NCBI RefSeq assembly: GCF_019393635.1
Contig: NC_057862.1
Coordinates: 265,002,441-265,066,440, forward strand
Reading direction: 5' to 3'
DNA from: Dromiciops gliroides
Taxonomy: Eukaryota; Chordata; Mammalia; Microbiotheria; Microbiotheriidae
Length of the DNA stretch: 64,000 bases
Shown here: positions 22,186-33,900 of the stretch, piece after piece
How the letters are laid out: each line of letters opens with the position of its first letter
Numbering within the stretch: the stretch's first letter is position 1
Notes under the pieces: generated by a model
The model's database searches: none
Seen by the model: only the letters and a program-made list of their open reading frames with translations
What the model was told of the DNA's origin: nothing
Position numbers and translations under genes: made by a program

Positions 22186-23951
22186 AGCCCTGTCCTCAGT
22201 GTCTGCGCCACAACTAGTCCCAAGTAGTAGGGGAAGGGGGTAAGGGAGTGAGGGTGGAGAGGAGTAAAATGTACTGGGGAGAGGAAAGGACAATGGGAAA
22301 GGGTCTCCCATAATATGAACCAAGCCAAGGTATTCATCATGTCTTCCCTACCCTGGCTAGGATGGAGCTCAGAGAGAGGTATTTTAAGGAAGGTCTGGGT
22401 TACTTTTCCTGATATAACCTGATATAACCATCACTTTATCAAATAGATACTCCCTAACATCTCTAACTTGTAATCTGGGTCCTAATCCAGTCAAGTTCCC
22501 AATTGTTTCCTGGGGTCAGAATAGATGGTGAGAGGTCCATTTCCAGGAGTTATTGAGGATTTTTATAAGATGAAAAATCCTGTGCTAACCACAAAGTGGA
22601 TGAGACAGAAGAGGAAGTCCAGAGTCTGCCTTCAAGGAGCTTATAGTCCGGGGGATATAAAGGAGCAGCAGACCCTCGGTCTGACTTAGGAAGAGAGGAG
22701 GAAAAAGGTAACACTAAGGGGGTTCAGGGAAAAGTGTAAACAAAGGCCCAGAGGTAGGCCTGTGAGTAATGTGTTCAGAAAACAGTGAATGGATCATATT
22801 GAATGAAGCAAAAGATATGTTAGGAAGTAGTGGGAGATAAGGTTAGAAAAGAAAGTTAGGGAGGGCCTTGATTGTCAAATTGAAGAGATGTACTTTATCC
22901 TGTGAGTAGAGGGGTGCCACTAGAAGTTTCTTAGTAAAGTGACAAGATCAGAATAATGCATTTGGAGATGATTCTAGAAAGATGTTCAGGAAAAACAGGC
23001 TATTTTATTATAATAGCTCCATTGAGAGGTAATAGGGACTTGAACTAGGCAGAGTGAAGGAAAAAGAGGGTTACTCCCAGAAGAATAAAATAGATATACA
23101 TAACAAATACAAGCCTCATATACATAGAGACAATAAAACAAACACATGATAACAGACATAAAGAGGCACAAGTGTACATATTGTATACATATGTATGTAT
23201 ATGTACATACATATTCATATGTGTATGCATAAATATATATACACACCTATATGTGTGTATACATATCTATATAGTCACACATGATAGGTATTCCCCTGGT
23301 GGTGGTGAGATAAGGGCTACATTTTTTAACCTTTTGCCTATATCCTTTTAGGGTACCCTTTACCCTTTTGCCTCCCCTTTCCTATTAGCATTTCTGTATC
23401 CTATCCTATTCTGTATCACATCTATCTGAGACTGCCCCACGCACCCACCCTGCTCCTGGCATTGCCAGTTAAGATTTCTAGGGAGGGAGATTTTGAAGGA
23501 ATTTCACACACCAAAATAAGATAACCCAGAAGCATAAAGGGTTTTCCCAAATCTCTTCTGCCCTAGCTGATCCCTTCAGTTAGAGGAGAGATGGAGGTCC
23601 TGATTCATCTCAAGATTTTGGGATTCCCTTGGCTCTTGGTTATCTGAGAGGTTCAAAATTGAGTTGTTACCTGACTATCTGTAACCATGCAACATTAAGC
23701 CACCAACATTAAATTCCAGAGACCCCTCTCCTCACAAAAAGGGCCCTTAATTTGGAATGGGGTGGAAGAATGGCCTCTGCCCAGACTCCAATCAAGAGTA
23801 TCTCAGAAACAGTGGATAAAATTAGAGTTTAATCCGGCTCAGGGATGTCTCTCCCTTAGAGAAACTTTTCTGGCCTTTGGTCATTTATCCATATCTAGGT
23901 CTTGTCCTCCTAGCCTAGAACCCTTAATCCAACCCAGGCTATGATTTTGTT
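22186..23951. other. Membrane intron, 5' part
   Basis: No exon seen. 22555-22680 is an old dispersed repeat (CTTCAAGGAGCTTATAGTCC), and 23160-23275 is AT/GT-rich with TATGTATATGTACATACATA. The remainder is ordinary intron. Confidence 0.5.
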
Positions 23952-24136
23952 TTTAAATGTATTTTATTTGTTTTCAGGGGGTTTTGGGGGGGGGGGTTGG
24001 GGGGGGCAATGGGGGTTAAGTGACTTGCCCAGAGTCACACAGCTAGTAAGTGTCAAGTGTCTGAGGCCGGATTTGAACTCAGGTCCTTCTGAATCCAGGG
24101 CCAGTGCTTTATCCACTAGGCCACCTAGCTGCCCCC
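23952..24136 (-). mobile_element. CORE-SINE
   Basis: Minus-strand copy with a G-rich altered tail. TATGATTTT lies on both sides. Confidence 0.92.
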
Positions 24137-24524
24137 TATGATTTTCTATATATGAGTTTTTCAGTGGCAATTCTCTCTCTGTTGTCCCTAGACTTCATAA
24201 AATTTCCACCACCACCCCCTGCTGAATCCTTTGTTCCTCACTCCTCACTCTCTCTACTTCCTACCCACACACCTGAGTCTTGTGTTTGGCCTAGTGTTTG
24301 AGAAAGACCTAGGACTTCTAATGGCTCCTTGTCACTTCTACGTCAGTTTCTCATCATGTGAAGGCCCTACATATCCAAAATGTCCTATTCATATTATTTA
24401 GAAGCCTTCCTCCTAATTAGGGACAACAGGCTTAACCAAATCTATAAAGAGCTAACCTTCACTCCCCTTCCCACTTCCCTAAAAAATCTAGGAATTAAAC
24501 CCAGATCCAGTGGCCTTTACACCA

Positions 24525-24715
24525 GAATAGGAATTCTGGGTTCAACACCCAACTAACTTGCTAGCTGTGTGGTGATGGGTGGTGGTGGTGTTACCACTCT
24601 AATCCTCTGTTCCCTCATATGTGAAATAGGGATATTATTTCCTGATTCACAGGGCTATTTTGCATAAAGTGATTTCATACCTTAAAGTACTATAGAAATT
24701 GTAATTATCATTATT
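24525..24715 (+). repeat. MIR with L2-like end
   Basis: ACTTGCTAGCTGTGTGGTGA, TCATATGTGAAATAGGGATA and GTACTATAGAAATTGTAATT are in MIR order. Confidence 0.75.
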
Positions 24716-25002
24716 ACCATATTGTCTCCAAAAAAGGTAAGCCTTATGCCCCCCGGGGCAGAGCCTGAAAGGCTAAGGGTACCAGAAAATGAAAGTCACT
24801 GGAGAGCAAGGTTTCTGGGCTTGCTACAGTGAGAGAACCTTGTATTTAAGCTTGACAACAGGAAGGGGAATATGTAGCCCCTGCCCTGGATGGCCTAGGG
24901 ATATGAGACAACACACATCACATAGAGAACACAAACAAGATGTGTTTAAGTACCAGAGAACCCCTATGAGGCTGGAGGAGGGGAGGACATGGAAGCCACA
25001 TG

Positions 25003-25185
25003 GTACAATAGTAAGAATGCTAACTCTGGAAGCCAAGGACCTGGATTCATATCCTACTTTTGGTGCTTACTACTTATGTGACCTTGGACAAGTCACTTAA
25101 CCTCTGTGGGCCTCAATTCCCATCTGTAAAATAATGGGTTTGGACTTTCTGACTTCTGAGGTTTCTTCCAATTGCAGATTGAGTT
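25003..25185 (+). repeat. MIR
   Basis: Clear MIR core: GAATGCTAACTCTGGAAGCC, TATGTGACCTTGGACAAGTC, CTGTAAAATAATGGGTTTGG. Confidence 0.8.
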
Positions 25186-25395
25186 ATGGGTAACACAGAG
25201 AACAAGTTAGAACTGTGAGAGGAAATTCCAAATATGATACACATTCATGAGTTAGTGTTGAGTTCTGCCAAGATTAATGGAGCTATCAGTGTGAAGGGCT
25301 GCTTAGGCAGCTCAAAGGGACCAATCCTGTTTGACCTAGGGAAGAAGGCCATACTAATGGGGAGATTGCTAGATAGCACCCTTCTCTTTCAACAG

Positions 25396-25689
25396 CTGCT
25401 CCTACCATATCCATGGCTCCAACAATTCAGTTGTCTCCCAGGTCTTGTCATCCCAAGGGCTATAAAGAATTCCATGGGAATGTGGGAGCTCCATAGATGA
25501 GAACAAATTTGTCACAGAATACTACCTGTTTATCCTAGTTCTGGCAGCAAGTAAGAACAGAGGTAAATATTTCTCCAAGAAATGCTTACAACATCTTGAG
25601 AGCACCATCAAGGAGTTGTCATCAGGAACATACAACTGCCTAGTTATCAAATTCACTTAATCTGACCACACCACTATAAATTGTAAATA
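25396..25689 (+). pseudogene. Possible decayed Ig constant-domain exon
   Basis: An acceptor-like CTCTTTCAACAG ends at 25395. One frame from 25397 runs 97 codons, the size of a CH domain, with only two internal stops. It begins CSYHIHGSNNSVVSQVL, resembling the SSC...SSSVVLGCL start of CH1. It has a Trp at 25475 and ends SSGTYNCLVIKFT then SDHTTINCK, resembling the last Cys strand and tail of a CH domain (TYTC.V.H...). Against it: the equivalent of the first fold cysteine is not in place, the Trp-to-Cys spacing is about 54 residues instead of about 41, and the acceptor phase differs from the phase 1 rule. It could be chance. If real, it is a relic of another constant gene or of an alpha duplication inside the IGHA membrane intron. 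Confidence 0.25.
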
Positions 25690-27465
25690 GCTCACATTTA
25701 GACTATGTATTACACTGTTGTTGGGTAATTTTAAGAGATCCATCTTATTTTTCTAGCTCTTTATTTATTAATGGCTATATGATTCAAGTTGGCTACACTG
25801 AGATGAGTAAAAATTAAAAAAGTAAAATATTTGTAATATATACACACACACATATATATATACAATATTTGTCAGCTTAAGACACTGAACTTCTCACCAA
25901 TGACCAGACTATTCCCTCAACCCAATTACTTCCCTATTTCCTTCCTTCTCTCATCCCAGGACTTTTATTTAGTTTAGGCAGAGGAAGGGGATTGGGGGAG
26001 AGAAAGGAAGTAGGGAATAATTGGTCCCTTTCCTTCATCTGAGCAATTCTCCAGGAAGGCTTACTGTGATGTCACCTGTTGAAACAACTAGGCTTCTGGT
26101 AGCTTATAAACTTTCCAGAATCTCTAATTTATGGACCTGCACCACCTCCAAGATAGGCATAACCCCAAGCAGACCTAAATCTCCTTTGTTTGCCCATAAC
26201 TCTCCAAGCTAAACTCCTCTGCCACCACCATCACCAAACCTGCAAAATGATGACCTCTTTCACCAGCTCCTTTGTCCACCTTCAGCAGACAAACAATGAG
26301 TTACTTCCAGTAATGGGGTGTTGCTGGGGTTGGAGAGAAGCCCTTTTTGAGATAAACAAAAACATGTCTCTAGCATTGTGGAACTTAGAGCCTAATGATA
26401 GGATGCAATTACATACACAAATAACTAAAACATAATGATAATAATAGATAGCATGCCTATGGAATTTCGTGATTTATATAGAACTTCCTTTATAACATAT
26501 TTGCATATTAATTGCTATATTAACCAACTTACAGATGAAAAAAGTGAAGTTCAGAGAGCTTAAATAACTTTCCCAAAGTCACATCACCAGCAAAGCTGTT
26601 GCTTCTCATTGCAAGGCATGGGTTTTCATGATAGCACCTGCATTAGGAAAGTAAAGACTAAATGCTCAGGAGGATCAGGGAAGAACAGAGGGAGCAAGTA
26701 TCCCAGGGATTATGAACAGAGTGAATCAATGTAGGAAAATCCAAAATCGGTTTGATGATCCAGTTTGGTGAGACAATTGAGTATGGAGAAGAGAGTACTA
26801 TGACATAATGCTGGAAAGGGAGGGGAGCACCAAATTTGACTTTATCTTATAGACAATAAGGAACTGTAAAAGGTTTTTGAATAGAGAATTAATGGGATCA
26901 AAGTCAATCATTGGAAGATAAAAAAACGCTGACAGCCAATATAAACAGGAATGATAAAGGTCAGATTGAAGTAAGACTTAGGATAACAAAAAAATAGTTT
27001 TTTAAGCTGTTAGACTCAATCCTTCACAAAGTCCTACTCTAATTCCTCACAGTAGTATAGAAGGGGCCCTTAAAGGCTACTTAAAGAGCACAGATTCTTG
27101 AAAGGCTTTGAGTATTGTGTTGAAAACACACTGAATCTACTTTCTGAAAACCAGAAAGTAGACTGACTCTATTTTCTAAAGTATGAAGATGCTCATCATC
27201 ATGGGGCTAGCCTCTATATCGAGCCATGAAACAAAGAAAAATCCAAGACATTACTCATTCCTATGTGGCTTCCTTCTGATGACAGAAAAGGGACCAAAAG
27301 TGCTAAGAAACTTTAAATGGTCCTTATGCCATCTGCAAATATTAACTTAATTTTTGGTGCTCTAAAAGTGACATATTTCTTCTATAGATAAACTACTCAT
27401 GGAACTAACTCAACCTTAACATTGTTTTTGCTGTAATTGAAAGCACAAGACAAAAGAATTGTAGC
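25690..27465. other. Membrane intron, middle part
   Basis: No exon seen. A TA/CA-rich microsatellite lies at 25838-25866 and a minus-strand MIR at about 26430-26630 (AACTTTCCCAAAGTCACATC). Other sequence is unremarkable. Confidence 0.5.
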
Positions 27466-27469
27466 ATCA

Positions 27470-27665
27470 TAGATCCAGAGCCAGACGGAATATTAGAGAC
27501 TCTTGGGGCCCCCAACCCCCATCTGTCCCTTTACAAATGAGGATATTGAGGTTAAATGATATGCCCATGGTCACACAGCTAGTAAGGGTTGAGCCCAATT
27601 TGAACTCAGATCTCCTTAACTTCAAGAGTCTAGTGGCATTTCCATTATGAAAGGATGTCCTACAG
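27470..27665 (-). repeat. MIR
   Basis: Minus-strand MIR: AATGAGGATATTGAGGTTAA, CCATGGTCACACAGCTAGTA, CCCAATTTGAACTCAGATCT. Confidence 0.75.
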
Positions 27666-27802
27666 ACCCTCATAGAAAATCAAGGGTTGATACAGTTGGT
27701 TTTATCATGTATCTACAGTCAAAAGAAATATCATTTCATATGATACTTGGCTAACTCATATTTCAATGTTCATTATGAACATTTGTAAAAGGAGCAGAAT
27801 AG

Positions 27803-27965
27803 GGGGCAGCTAGATGGTGCAGTGGATAAAGCCCTGGATTCAGGAGGACCTGAGTTCAAATCTGGCCTCAGACACTTGACACTTCCTAGCTGTGTGACCC
27901 TGGGCAAGTCACTTAACCCCCACTGCCCTGCAACCCCCTCCAAAACAAAACAAAACAAAACAAAA
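27803..27965 (+). mobile_element. CORE-SINE, first of a tandem pair
   Basis: Complete copy ending in an AAAAC-repeat tail. The second copy starts directly at its tail. GGAGCAGAATA lies before this copy and only after the second. Confidence 0.93.
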
Positions 27966-27969
27966 CATG

Positions 27970-28119
27970 GGGGGGCAGCTAGGTGGCACAGTGGATAAAG
28001 GACTGGCCCTGGATTCAGAAGTACCTGAGTTCAAATCCAACCTCAGACACTTGACACTTACTGGCTGTGTGACCCTGGGCAAGTCACTTAACCCCCATTG
28101 CCCTGCAAAAAAAAAAAAG
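27970..28119 (+). mobile_element. CORE-SINE, second of a tandem pair
   Basis: Complete copy with a pure A-tail followed by GGAGCAGAATA, the partner of the repeat before the first copy. Confidence 0.94.
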
Positions 28120-29170
28120 GAGCAGAATAAAGAAATATTAACTTATGCAATATCTGTTATAGAAAACAAAGAAATTCTTATGATGACCTTGAAAGGATTC
28201 ACCAAATTAAATCAAGACTTTAATACTACATTACATCAATGCAAATGTAGACTTGTTTAAGCCCATTGAAATATATGTCCAAAAAATATGGATCAAAAGA
28301 AATAAAAGTTTGACACAGAAACCACATGTCTACATATCACAAATACTTTTTTCAAGAAGGGAGTCTAAAGAAGTTTAGTTCATATCAATTAATCACTGCA
28401 GTGAGACCAAAAGTGTTATGAAGCTATCTTAGCTAACAAACTTATTTCCTTGCAAAGTGGATTTACATGGCAGCCAAGCACAGGATTGGTTTAGAGTAGA
28501 AATTATTTATAAAATCTTATAAAGCAGCATGGTGGAAAGATTATGAACAAAGTTGTCACAGAATTCCAGAATTTTAGAGTTCCTTAGGAACATGGTGGTC
28601 ATCTAAACTAACCTATCATACAAAATTATACTTTTGCCCCTTTTTGTATCCTCAGGGCTTAGCACAGTGCCTGGCACATAGAGGTGTTTAATAAATGTTT
28701 ACTGAATCAATTAATTGAAGTTTTCTCTGACTAACATGTCCTTTAACAGTCCAAGTAGAAGAGATTCTCTATAGATAGATGGTAAAGTACTCTTATTTAC
28801 AAGAGGATAGCAGAGTTTTATTTTCAGAAAGCCACAGAACATTGAAAATTTGCTAAATAAGATTCATAATCACTTAAAAAGATCTAAGCCTGTCCAAATA
28901 GGGGGAAAAATCAAGATAAAAATGCCTATTATCTGGATTTTTGTTTGGAATTGAATAAATAGCAAACAGAGTTCATCTATAAGTAAATATATATTAAACA
29001 GATGGAGCATATGAGTAACAATTTGACTTAAAAATTAATAGAACAGATTAGATAGCATTTGGGAAATTGTAGAATACTGTGATCACTTAGAAAGAAAAGT
29101 AGTGATCATTAAAAGTGAGCAAAAATCATGTCATCAGGAATAGACCAAAACTATTTAATTTCATTTCTTG
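28120..29170. other. Membrane intron, no exon seen
   Basis: AT-rich. 28630-28720 contains the old repeat phrase AGCACAGTGCCTGGCACATA. No coding or RNA signal. Confidence 0.5.
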
Positions 29171-29171
29171 T

Positions 29172-29430
29172 AGGTGACCAGGTAGCATGGTAGATTAAAA
29201 TGTTCTCCTAAACTCAGGAAGACCTGAGTTCAAATCTGTCCTCAGAAACTTGCTAGCTGTGTGACCCTGGGCAAGACCCTTAACCCCTTTTGCCTCAGTT
29301 TCCTCAACTGTAAAATGGGGATAATAAGAGCACCTATTTTAGAGGGTTGTTGTGATGTTATTTGTAAGGTGCTTAACATGGTGCCTGGCACAGTGTAGGC
29401 ACTATATAAATGCTTATTCCCCTTCCCTAC
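29172..29430 (+). repeat. Full-length MIR-type SINE with L2-like tail
   Basis: Head, CORE (CTTGCTAGCTGTGTGACCCT), CAACTGTAAAATGGGGATAA and an L2-like end (GGGTTGTTGTGATGTTATTT; GCACTATATAAATGCTTATT) are all present. Better preserved than other MIRs here. Confidence 0.8.
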
Positions 29431-29651
29431 TCCCTTCTCCCTTTTTCTTTTGACAGGATAAATCAAACACACATTGCAAATAAAGTATGCTTAGATTTCC
29501 ACACGACCTTTGATGAAGTTTCTCATACTACAAACATGGAGAAGGTGGAGAAATGTAGGATAGATTATATACAGTTAAGGATTTGGAAATAGATGAACCT
29601 GGATGAATAGTCATTAATGGATTTACATCTACTTGGAGGGAGTTTTCTTTT

Positions 29652-29806
29652 TTTGTTGTTTTTGGTTTTTTGCGGGGCAAAAAAAGTTAAGTGACTTGCC
29701 CAGGGTCACACAGCTATTAAGTGTCAAGTGTCTGAGGCCGAATTTGAACTCAGATACTCCTGAATCCAGGGCCAGTGCTTTATCCACTGTGTCACCTAGC
29801 TGCCCC
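29652..29806 (-). mobile_element. CORE-SINE inside the CR1-like LINE
   Basis: Minus-strand copy flanked on both sides by TGGAGGGAGTTTTCT. Confidence 0.95.
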
Positions 29807-30000
29807 CTGGAGGGAGTTTTCTAGTGAAGTATCCCAGAGATCCATCATTAGCCCTGTAGTTTTCAACATTTTTATTAGTGATTTGGATAGAGGCATAAAT
29901 GGAATACCTGTAAAATTTGCAATCAACACAAATCTTGGCAGGATAGCTGATAGATGATTCTGATAAATTGGAGCAATGGGTCACAGGGAGTAAGTTGAAA

Positions 30001-30158
30001 TTTTTTTATTTATTTTTTTTTTTGCGGGGCAATGACGGTCAAGTGGCTTGCCCAGGGTCACACAGCCAGTAAGTGTCAAGTGTCTGAGGCCAGATTTGAA
30101 CTCAGGTCCTCCTGAATTCAGGGCCGGCGCTTTATCCACTGTGCCACCTAGCTGCCCC
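30001..30158 (-). mobile_element. CORE-SINE inside the CR1-like LINE
   Basis: Minus-strand copy flanked on both sides by AGTAAGTTGAAATTT. Confidence 0.95.
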
Positions 30159-30488
30159 AAGTAAGTTGAAATTTAAAAGGAATAAATTCAAAGTTCTCCA
30201 TTCAAAGTTCATGAAATCAATTTCACAAATATAGGAAAGGGAAGGAGAGATATAGCTAGACTATGAAAAAGATCTGGCAGTTAAGAGACTGATGCTTTAT
30301 GGACTGGGTCTCAAATTCTCCTGAAACCTCAAGGTCTCTGAGAACGCTACTCTCTACTATATAGGAATCCCAACTCCCAAGTCTTTCTAAACTTGAATGA
30401 ACTTTCCCCTAAGCAGGGAGTTACTCAGATTTCCCATATCCACTCCAAATCTTGGGGCCTAAAAGGGTTGAACTCATGTGCCCCACAG

Positions 30489-30670
30489 ATCATTGGAAGG
30501 AGATAATGATGTCCAGCTGTCTTAATGAGGATTTTGTGGAGGAGGATGATAGAGAGGCCACCCTATGGCCCATGACAGTGACCTTCCTCACTCTGTTCCT
30601 GCTCAGCATGTTCTACAATACCACCGTGACCCTCATCAAGACCAAGTCTGGCCCAGCTATCAAATACTAA
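30489..30670 (+). CDS. IGHA: IGHA membrane exon
   Basis: Encodes the B-cell-receptor end of IgA. The acceptor GCCCCACAG ends at 30488 and the stop TAA is at 30668-30670. It gives 60 residues after joining the CH3 internal donor at 21997: the shared G completes an Asp codon. Residues 1-25 are an acidic extracellular linker with one Cys (SSCLNEDFVEEDDRE). Residues 26-50 are the transmembrane segment LWPMTVTFLTLFLLSMFYNT then TVTLI, very close to LWPTTITFLTLFLLSLFYST of human IgA. The cytoplasmic tail is about ten residues (KTKSGPAIKY). All mammalian alpha genes use one membrane exon. It lies 8.5 kb after CH3, much further than the few kilobases of human or mouse, because of inserted repeats. 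Confidence 0.97.
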
Positions 30671-31035
30671 GCCTCTAAACAAGCAAGACTCCTGGTCTTG
30701 GTATGGTCTCTTGGGCATGGGGAGAGGGCTGGAAGACCTAACCAGGGGATAATCACTGAGAGTTAAAGAGAGGACTGCATAGTGGTGGGAAAGGAGCAGT
30801 CTTTCTAGATATAGGAGTAGGCCTGAGTTAGAAATTCTGTCATAAATGAGAGAAGCTGAGCTAGGAAGATGAGAGGTCAGACAACTTCATAGTATCTCAT
30901 AGTAGTCTTCTTTCAAGTTGAGTGCAAGTTTTGTACAGCACCTCCTATTCCTGCCTGTCTCTGTTATAATGTACCTGACAGGATAGTCCCTCAGGCTATC
31001 AGGTACTGCCAAAATAAAGGTTTATACTTTTATAG
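30671..31035 (+). terminator. IGHA: Membrane-form 3' UTR and poly(A) signal
   Basis: AATAAA at 31013-31018 follows the membrane stop by about 345 bases. A second AATAAA at 31654-31659 could serve a longer transcript. Confidence 0.75.
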
Positions 31036-31679
31036 ACCATCTCTTTTCCATGTTTTTTCCAAATTTTAAGCCTATAAGCATAGGAATAAAGAACATATCA
31101 TACTTGATATAAATTCATTTTAACCTAGTTTTTATGGTCCTGGAGGTTCTGTGTAACAGAGCTTTGGGCTAACCCTGCTCTCATCCTCTCTTCCTAATTC
31201 CCATTTCTGTCTCTGCCTATGAGTGAGTGAATTTGTGTATTTTTATTGGTGTGCATGTGTGACCTCTGCCAAAGAGAGCAGACACCCTGGCTTCAATGAT
31301 TCTTAAGGAAGAGATAGAGTAATAGCAGAATCAGGTCTTACTCTTAGGGAGATCACAATCAGAGGGGAAAAGAGGAGAAAAAGACTCAGGCCCTTCCCTC
31401 ATGGTTAGAATTCTGACTGGCAGAAAGAATGGAAGTAGATAAGAGTCTTTCTGAGAAGATACCGGAGACTTCCCTTTTCTCTTTTTTTTTTCTAACCTGA
31501 ATCTCCCCTTCCTATTACTCACAGGTAAACTTCATGAGATAGCAAAGCCATCACCAAGGACCAGAGTCTAATGGACAAGTTGCAGCTGCCACAGTGACAA
31601 CCAATCCCCATTCTCATCTTTCCTGAATCCCTTGGGCCCAAGTGATGCTGTATAATAAAAATAGAACCTTTCCTCCATC
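31036..31679. other. Sequence just downstream of IGHA
   Basis: No gene seen; it may be an extended 3' UTR up to the AATAAA at 31654. Confidence 0.4.
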
Positions 31680-32060
31680 ATAGTCTATTTTGGGGGAGTC
31701 TAGAAAGGAGATCACTGTTCTGGAGGAAGGATTGATCTCAGGTGGGAAGGGGTGTTCATACACTCACACAAACACCCACAGCTGAGATAACTCCCTTCTA
31801 AGAGGCAGGGTTTGTTGTGACTACATGAACCTGTCTCCAACTGGCAGGCAGAACTGGGGTCTAAAGGGGAAAAGTTGGTCAGAAACAGTTTCTAAGTCTT
31901 TTGGTTTTTTGTTTTGGGTTTTTTCCATTCCTCACACAAAAACCTGACTGACCCTCAAACAGAGACTCCACTCCCCAGGGGTAGCTGAGTCATTCCCAAA
32001 GAGCATTCTGAGCCTGGTCTCAGGTGTTAAGGACCTGAAAATTCAGAGACCCTAATCTAC
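31680..32060 (+). promoter_or_regulatory. Candidate 3'RR element, AP-1 and E-box
   Basis: Repeat-free sequence about 1 kb after the membrane exon with a perfect AP-1 site TGAGTCA (31986-31992) and an E2-box CAGGTG (32021-32026). The position suits the first of the 3' alpha enhancers. Two motifs are weak evidence. Confidence 0.3.
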
Positions 32061-32339
32061 TCTGAAACCAAAAGCCCTCCTAACCCTATGAGCCCCTCAG
32101 TCATACAATATCCTCTCTCCTACTACTACACAGACACCTTCCAGACTCCTTGATCTCTCCAGCTCCCCATCACCAGAATTCCCCAGCACAGTTTTCTCTG
32201 TTTCCCCCAAACTCCTTGACCATGGTTGCTGCCTAGCTCCTCAACACATAAGGAGTAGAATGGGAAAAGTTAAGAGCAAGGTCCAGGATTAGAATCCAGC
32301 TTCTCCTTCCTACAGCCTTCCCCATCACCTAGCATAGCC

Positions 32340-32454
32340 ATTACAGAGACAAGAGGGAATGGGGAAGAGGAGAGAAAATAAAGAGAGAGAAAAAAACAAA
32401 GAGAGGAGAGAGAAGGCAGACAAAAGAGAGAGAAAGAGGAAAGAGAGCAGAGGG

Positions 32455-32503
<49 letters not shown>
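32340..32503 (+). repeat. GA-rich microsatellite
   Basis: Purine tract ending in a (GA)n run at 32459-32502. The Ser/Leu frames on the other strand are artefacts of it. Confidence 0.9.
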
Positions 32504-32505
<2 letters not shown>

Positions 32506-32726
32506 GCCTGATAAAATGCTTGATAGACTTGCACTGAGAGCTCCATGTATGCATGTATGAATTGGACCTTCTCTGTGTTTCTCACTCTGGTTCTACTTAC
32601 CCCATTATGAAACTTTTTTGTCTTCCATTCAGTCCCAACTACATAGACCCTAATTTTGCTGGAGTTGAGCTGACAGAAAAATTCTATGTGAGGGCCTACA
32701 TGTTTAAAGTTTATAAAAATAGTAAC

Positions 32727-32888
32727 AGGGGGCAGCTAGGTGGCGCAGTGGATAAAGCACCGGCCCTGGATTCAGGAGTTCCTGAGTTCAAATCCGGCTT
32801 CCAACACTTGACACTTACTAGCTGTGTGACCCTGGGCAAGTCACTTAACCCCCATTGCCCTGCAAAAAATAAATAAATAATAATTTAA
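32727..32888 (+). mobile_element. CORE-SINE
   Basis: Complete copy with an A-tail containing AAAT repeats. AAAATAGTAACA occurs on both sides. Confidence 0.94.
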
Positions 32889-33476
32889 AAAAAAAATAGT
32901 AACAAAAGTTTTAGAGTCATACAGTCATTTCACAAGTTACTGCCAATGTACCTCAGTATACACATGAATTTGAAAAATAAAAACTTTACCATTATTATAG
33001 ACTTCTATGATTGGTGGGATTGGAGTGAGAGAGGAAGGACTAAAGCTGAACCAGAAAAGGGGGCTCATAAGTCTTATGAACACAAAAAAGGCATTAGAGG
33101 CCTGATCTTCATATGCTGGAGATAATAGATATACTAGCCACCTCCCATCCCACCCGTCCCCCACTCCATCTCTGACAAGGAGAAAAAAATACAGGACACA
33201 CTGTGGAATGGAGGGGACCTTAAGTCTTCAAAAGGATATGCCAGCTGAGCACTAGCCCTAGAAGCTTCTAGTAAATTGAAACATCTTTGCAGATGGACCC
33301 AGGATCAAACCATGCATCTGTCATTCCAGGAACAAACTAACTGAGTGTAAAGAGGTTCATCACTAGGGATATGAATTGTTCTGGCCACAGGGATTTGTGA
33401 AGGCTATAAACCAAAGCATAAAAGGGTCAGTGAAATAACAGGTCTTTTGAAGTATTGATTTAAAGTAAGTATACAT

Positions 33477-33612
33477 GGGGGCAGCTAGGTGGCGCGGTGG
33501 ATAAAGCACTGGCCCTGGATTCAGGAGTTCCTGAGTTCAAATTCGGCCTCAGACACTTGACATTTACTAGCTGTGTGACCTTGGGCAAGTCATTGCCCTG
33601 CAAAAAAAATAA
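33477..33612 (+). mobile_element. CORE-SINE with short 3' deletion
   Basis: The stretch between GGCAAGTCA and TTGCCCTG is shortened. AAGTAAGTATACAT on the left matches AAGTAAGTAAACAT on the right. Confidence 0.92.
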
Positions 33613-33689
33613 ATAAAGTAAGTAAGTAAACATAATCCCCTTCTAGATTGTAAACTCTTTGAAAAAAAGGATTTCTGTCATGACTTCCT

Positions 33690-33900
33690 GTATATCCTAT
33701 ATTTAGGACTGAAAGGGACCTCAAAAGTTATCCTTTCATCTTACGGACGAGGAAACTGAAGGCCAAGGAAGTTAAATGACTTTCCCAAAGTCATACAGGT
33801 AATATGAGAAGTGAGGTCTGAACCAAAGGGGATTCAGTGGCAGGAAAAGAGCTAGTGGTATTCCCAATTCAGTTCTCTTTCCACTATAACACAATGCCTT
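33690..33900 (-). repeat. MIR
   Basis: Minus-strand MIR: ACGAGGAAACTGAAGGCCAA, TTTCCCAAAGTCATACAGGT. Confidence 0.75.

Larger units (their letters stand above)
29460..30290 (+). mobile_element. CR1/L3-like LINE, reverse-transcriptase relic
   Basis: 29825-29945 translates to VSQRSIISPVVFNIFISDLD followed by GINGIPVKFAINTNLG. This matches the CR1-clade pattern VPQGSVLGPVLFNIFINDLD...KFADDTKLG, with the catalytic ADD changed to AIN. Two minus-strand SINEs interrupt it. Ancient and dead. Confidence 0.85.
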
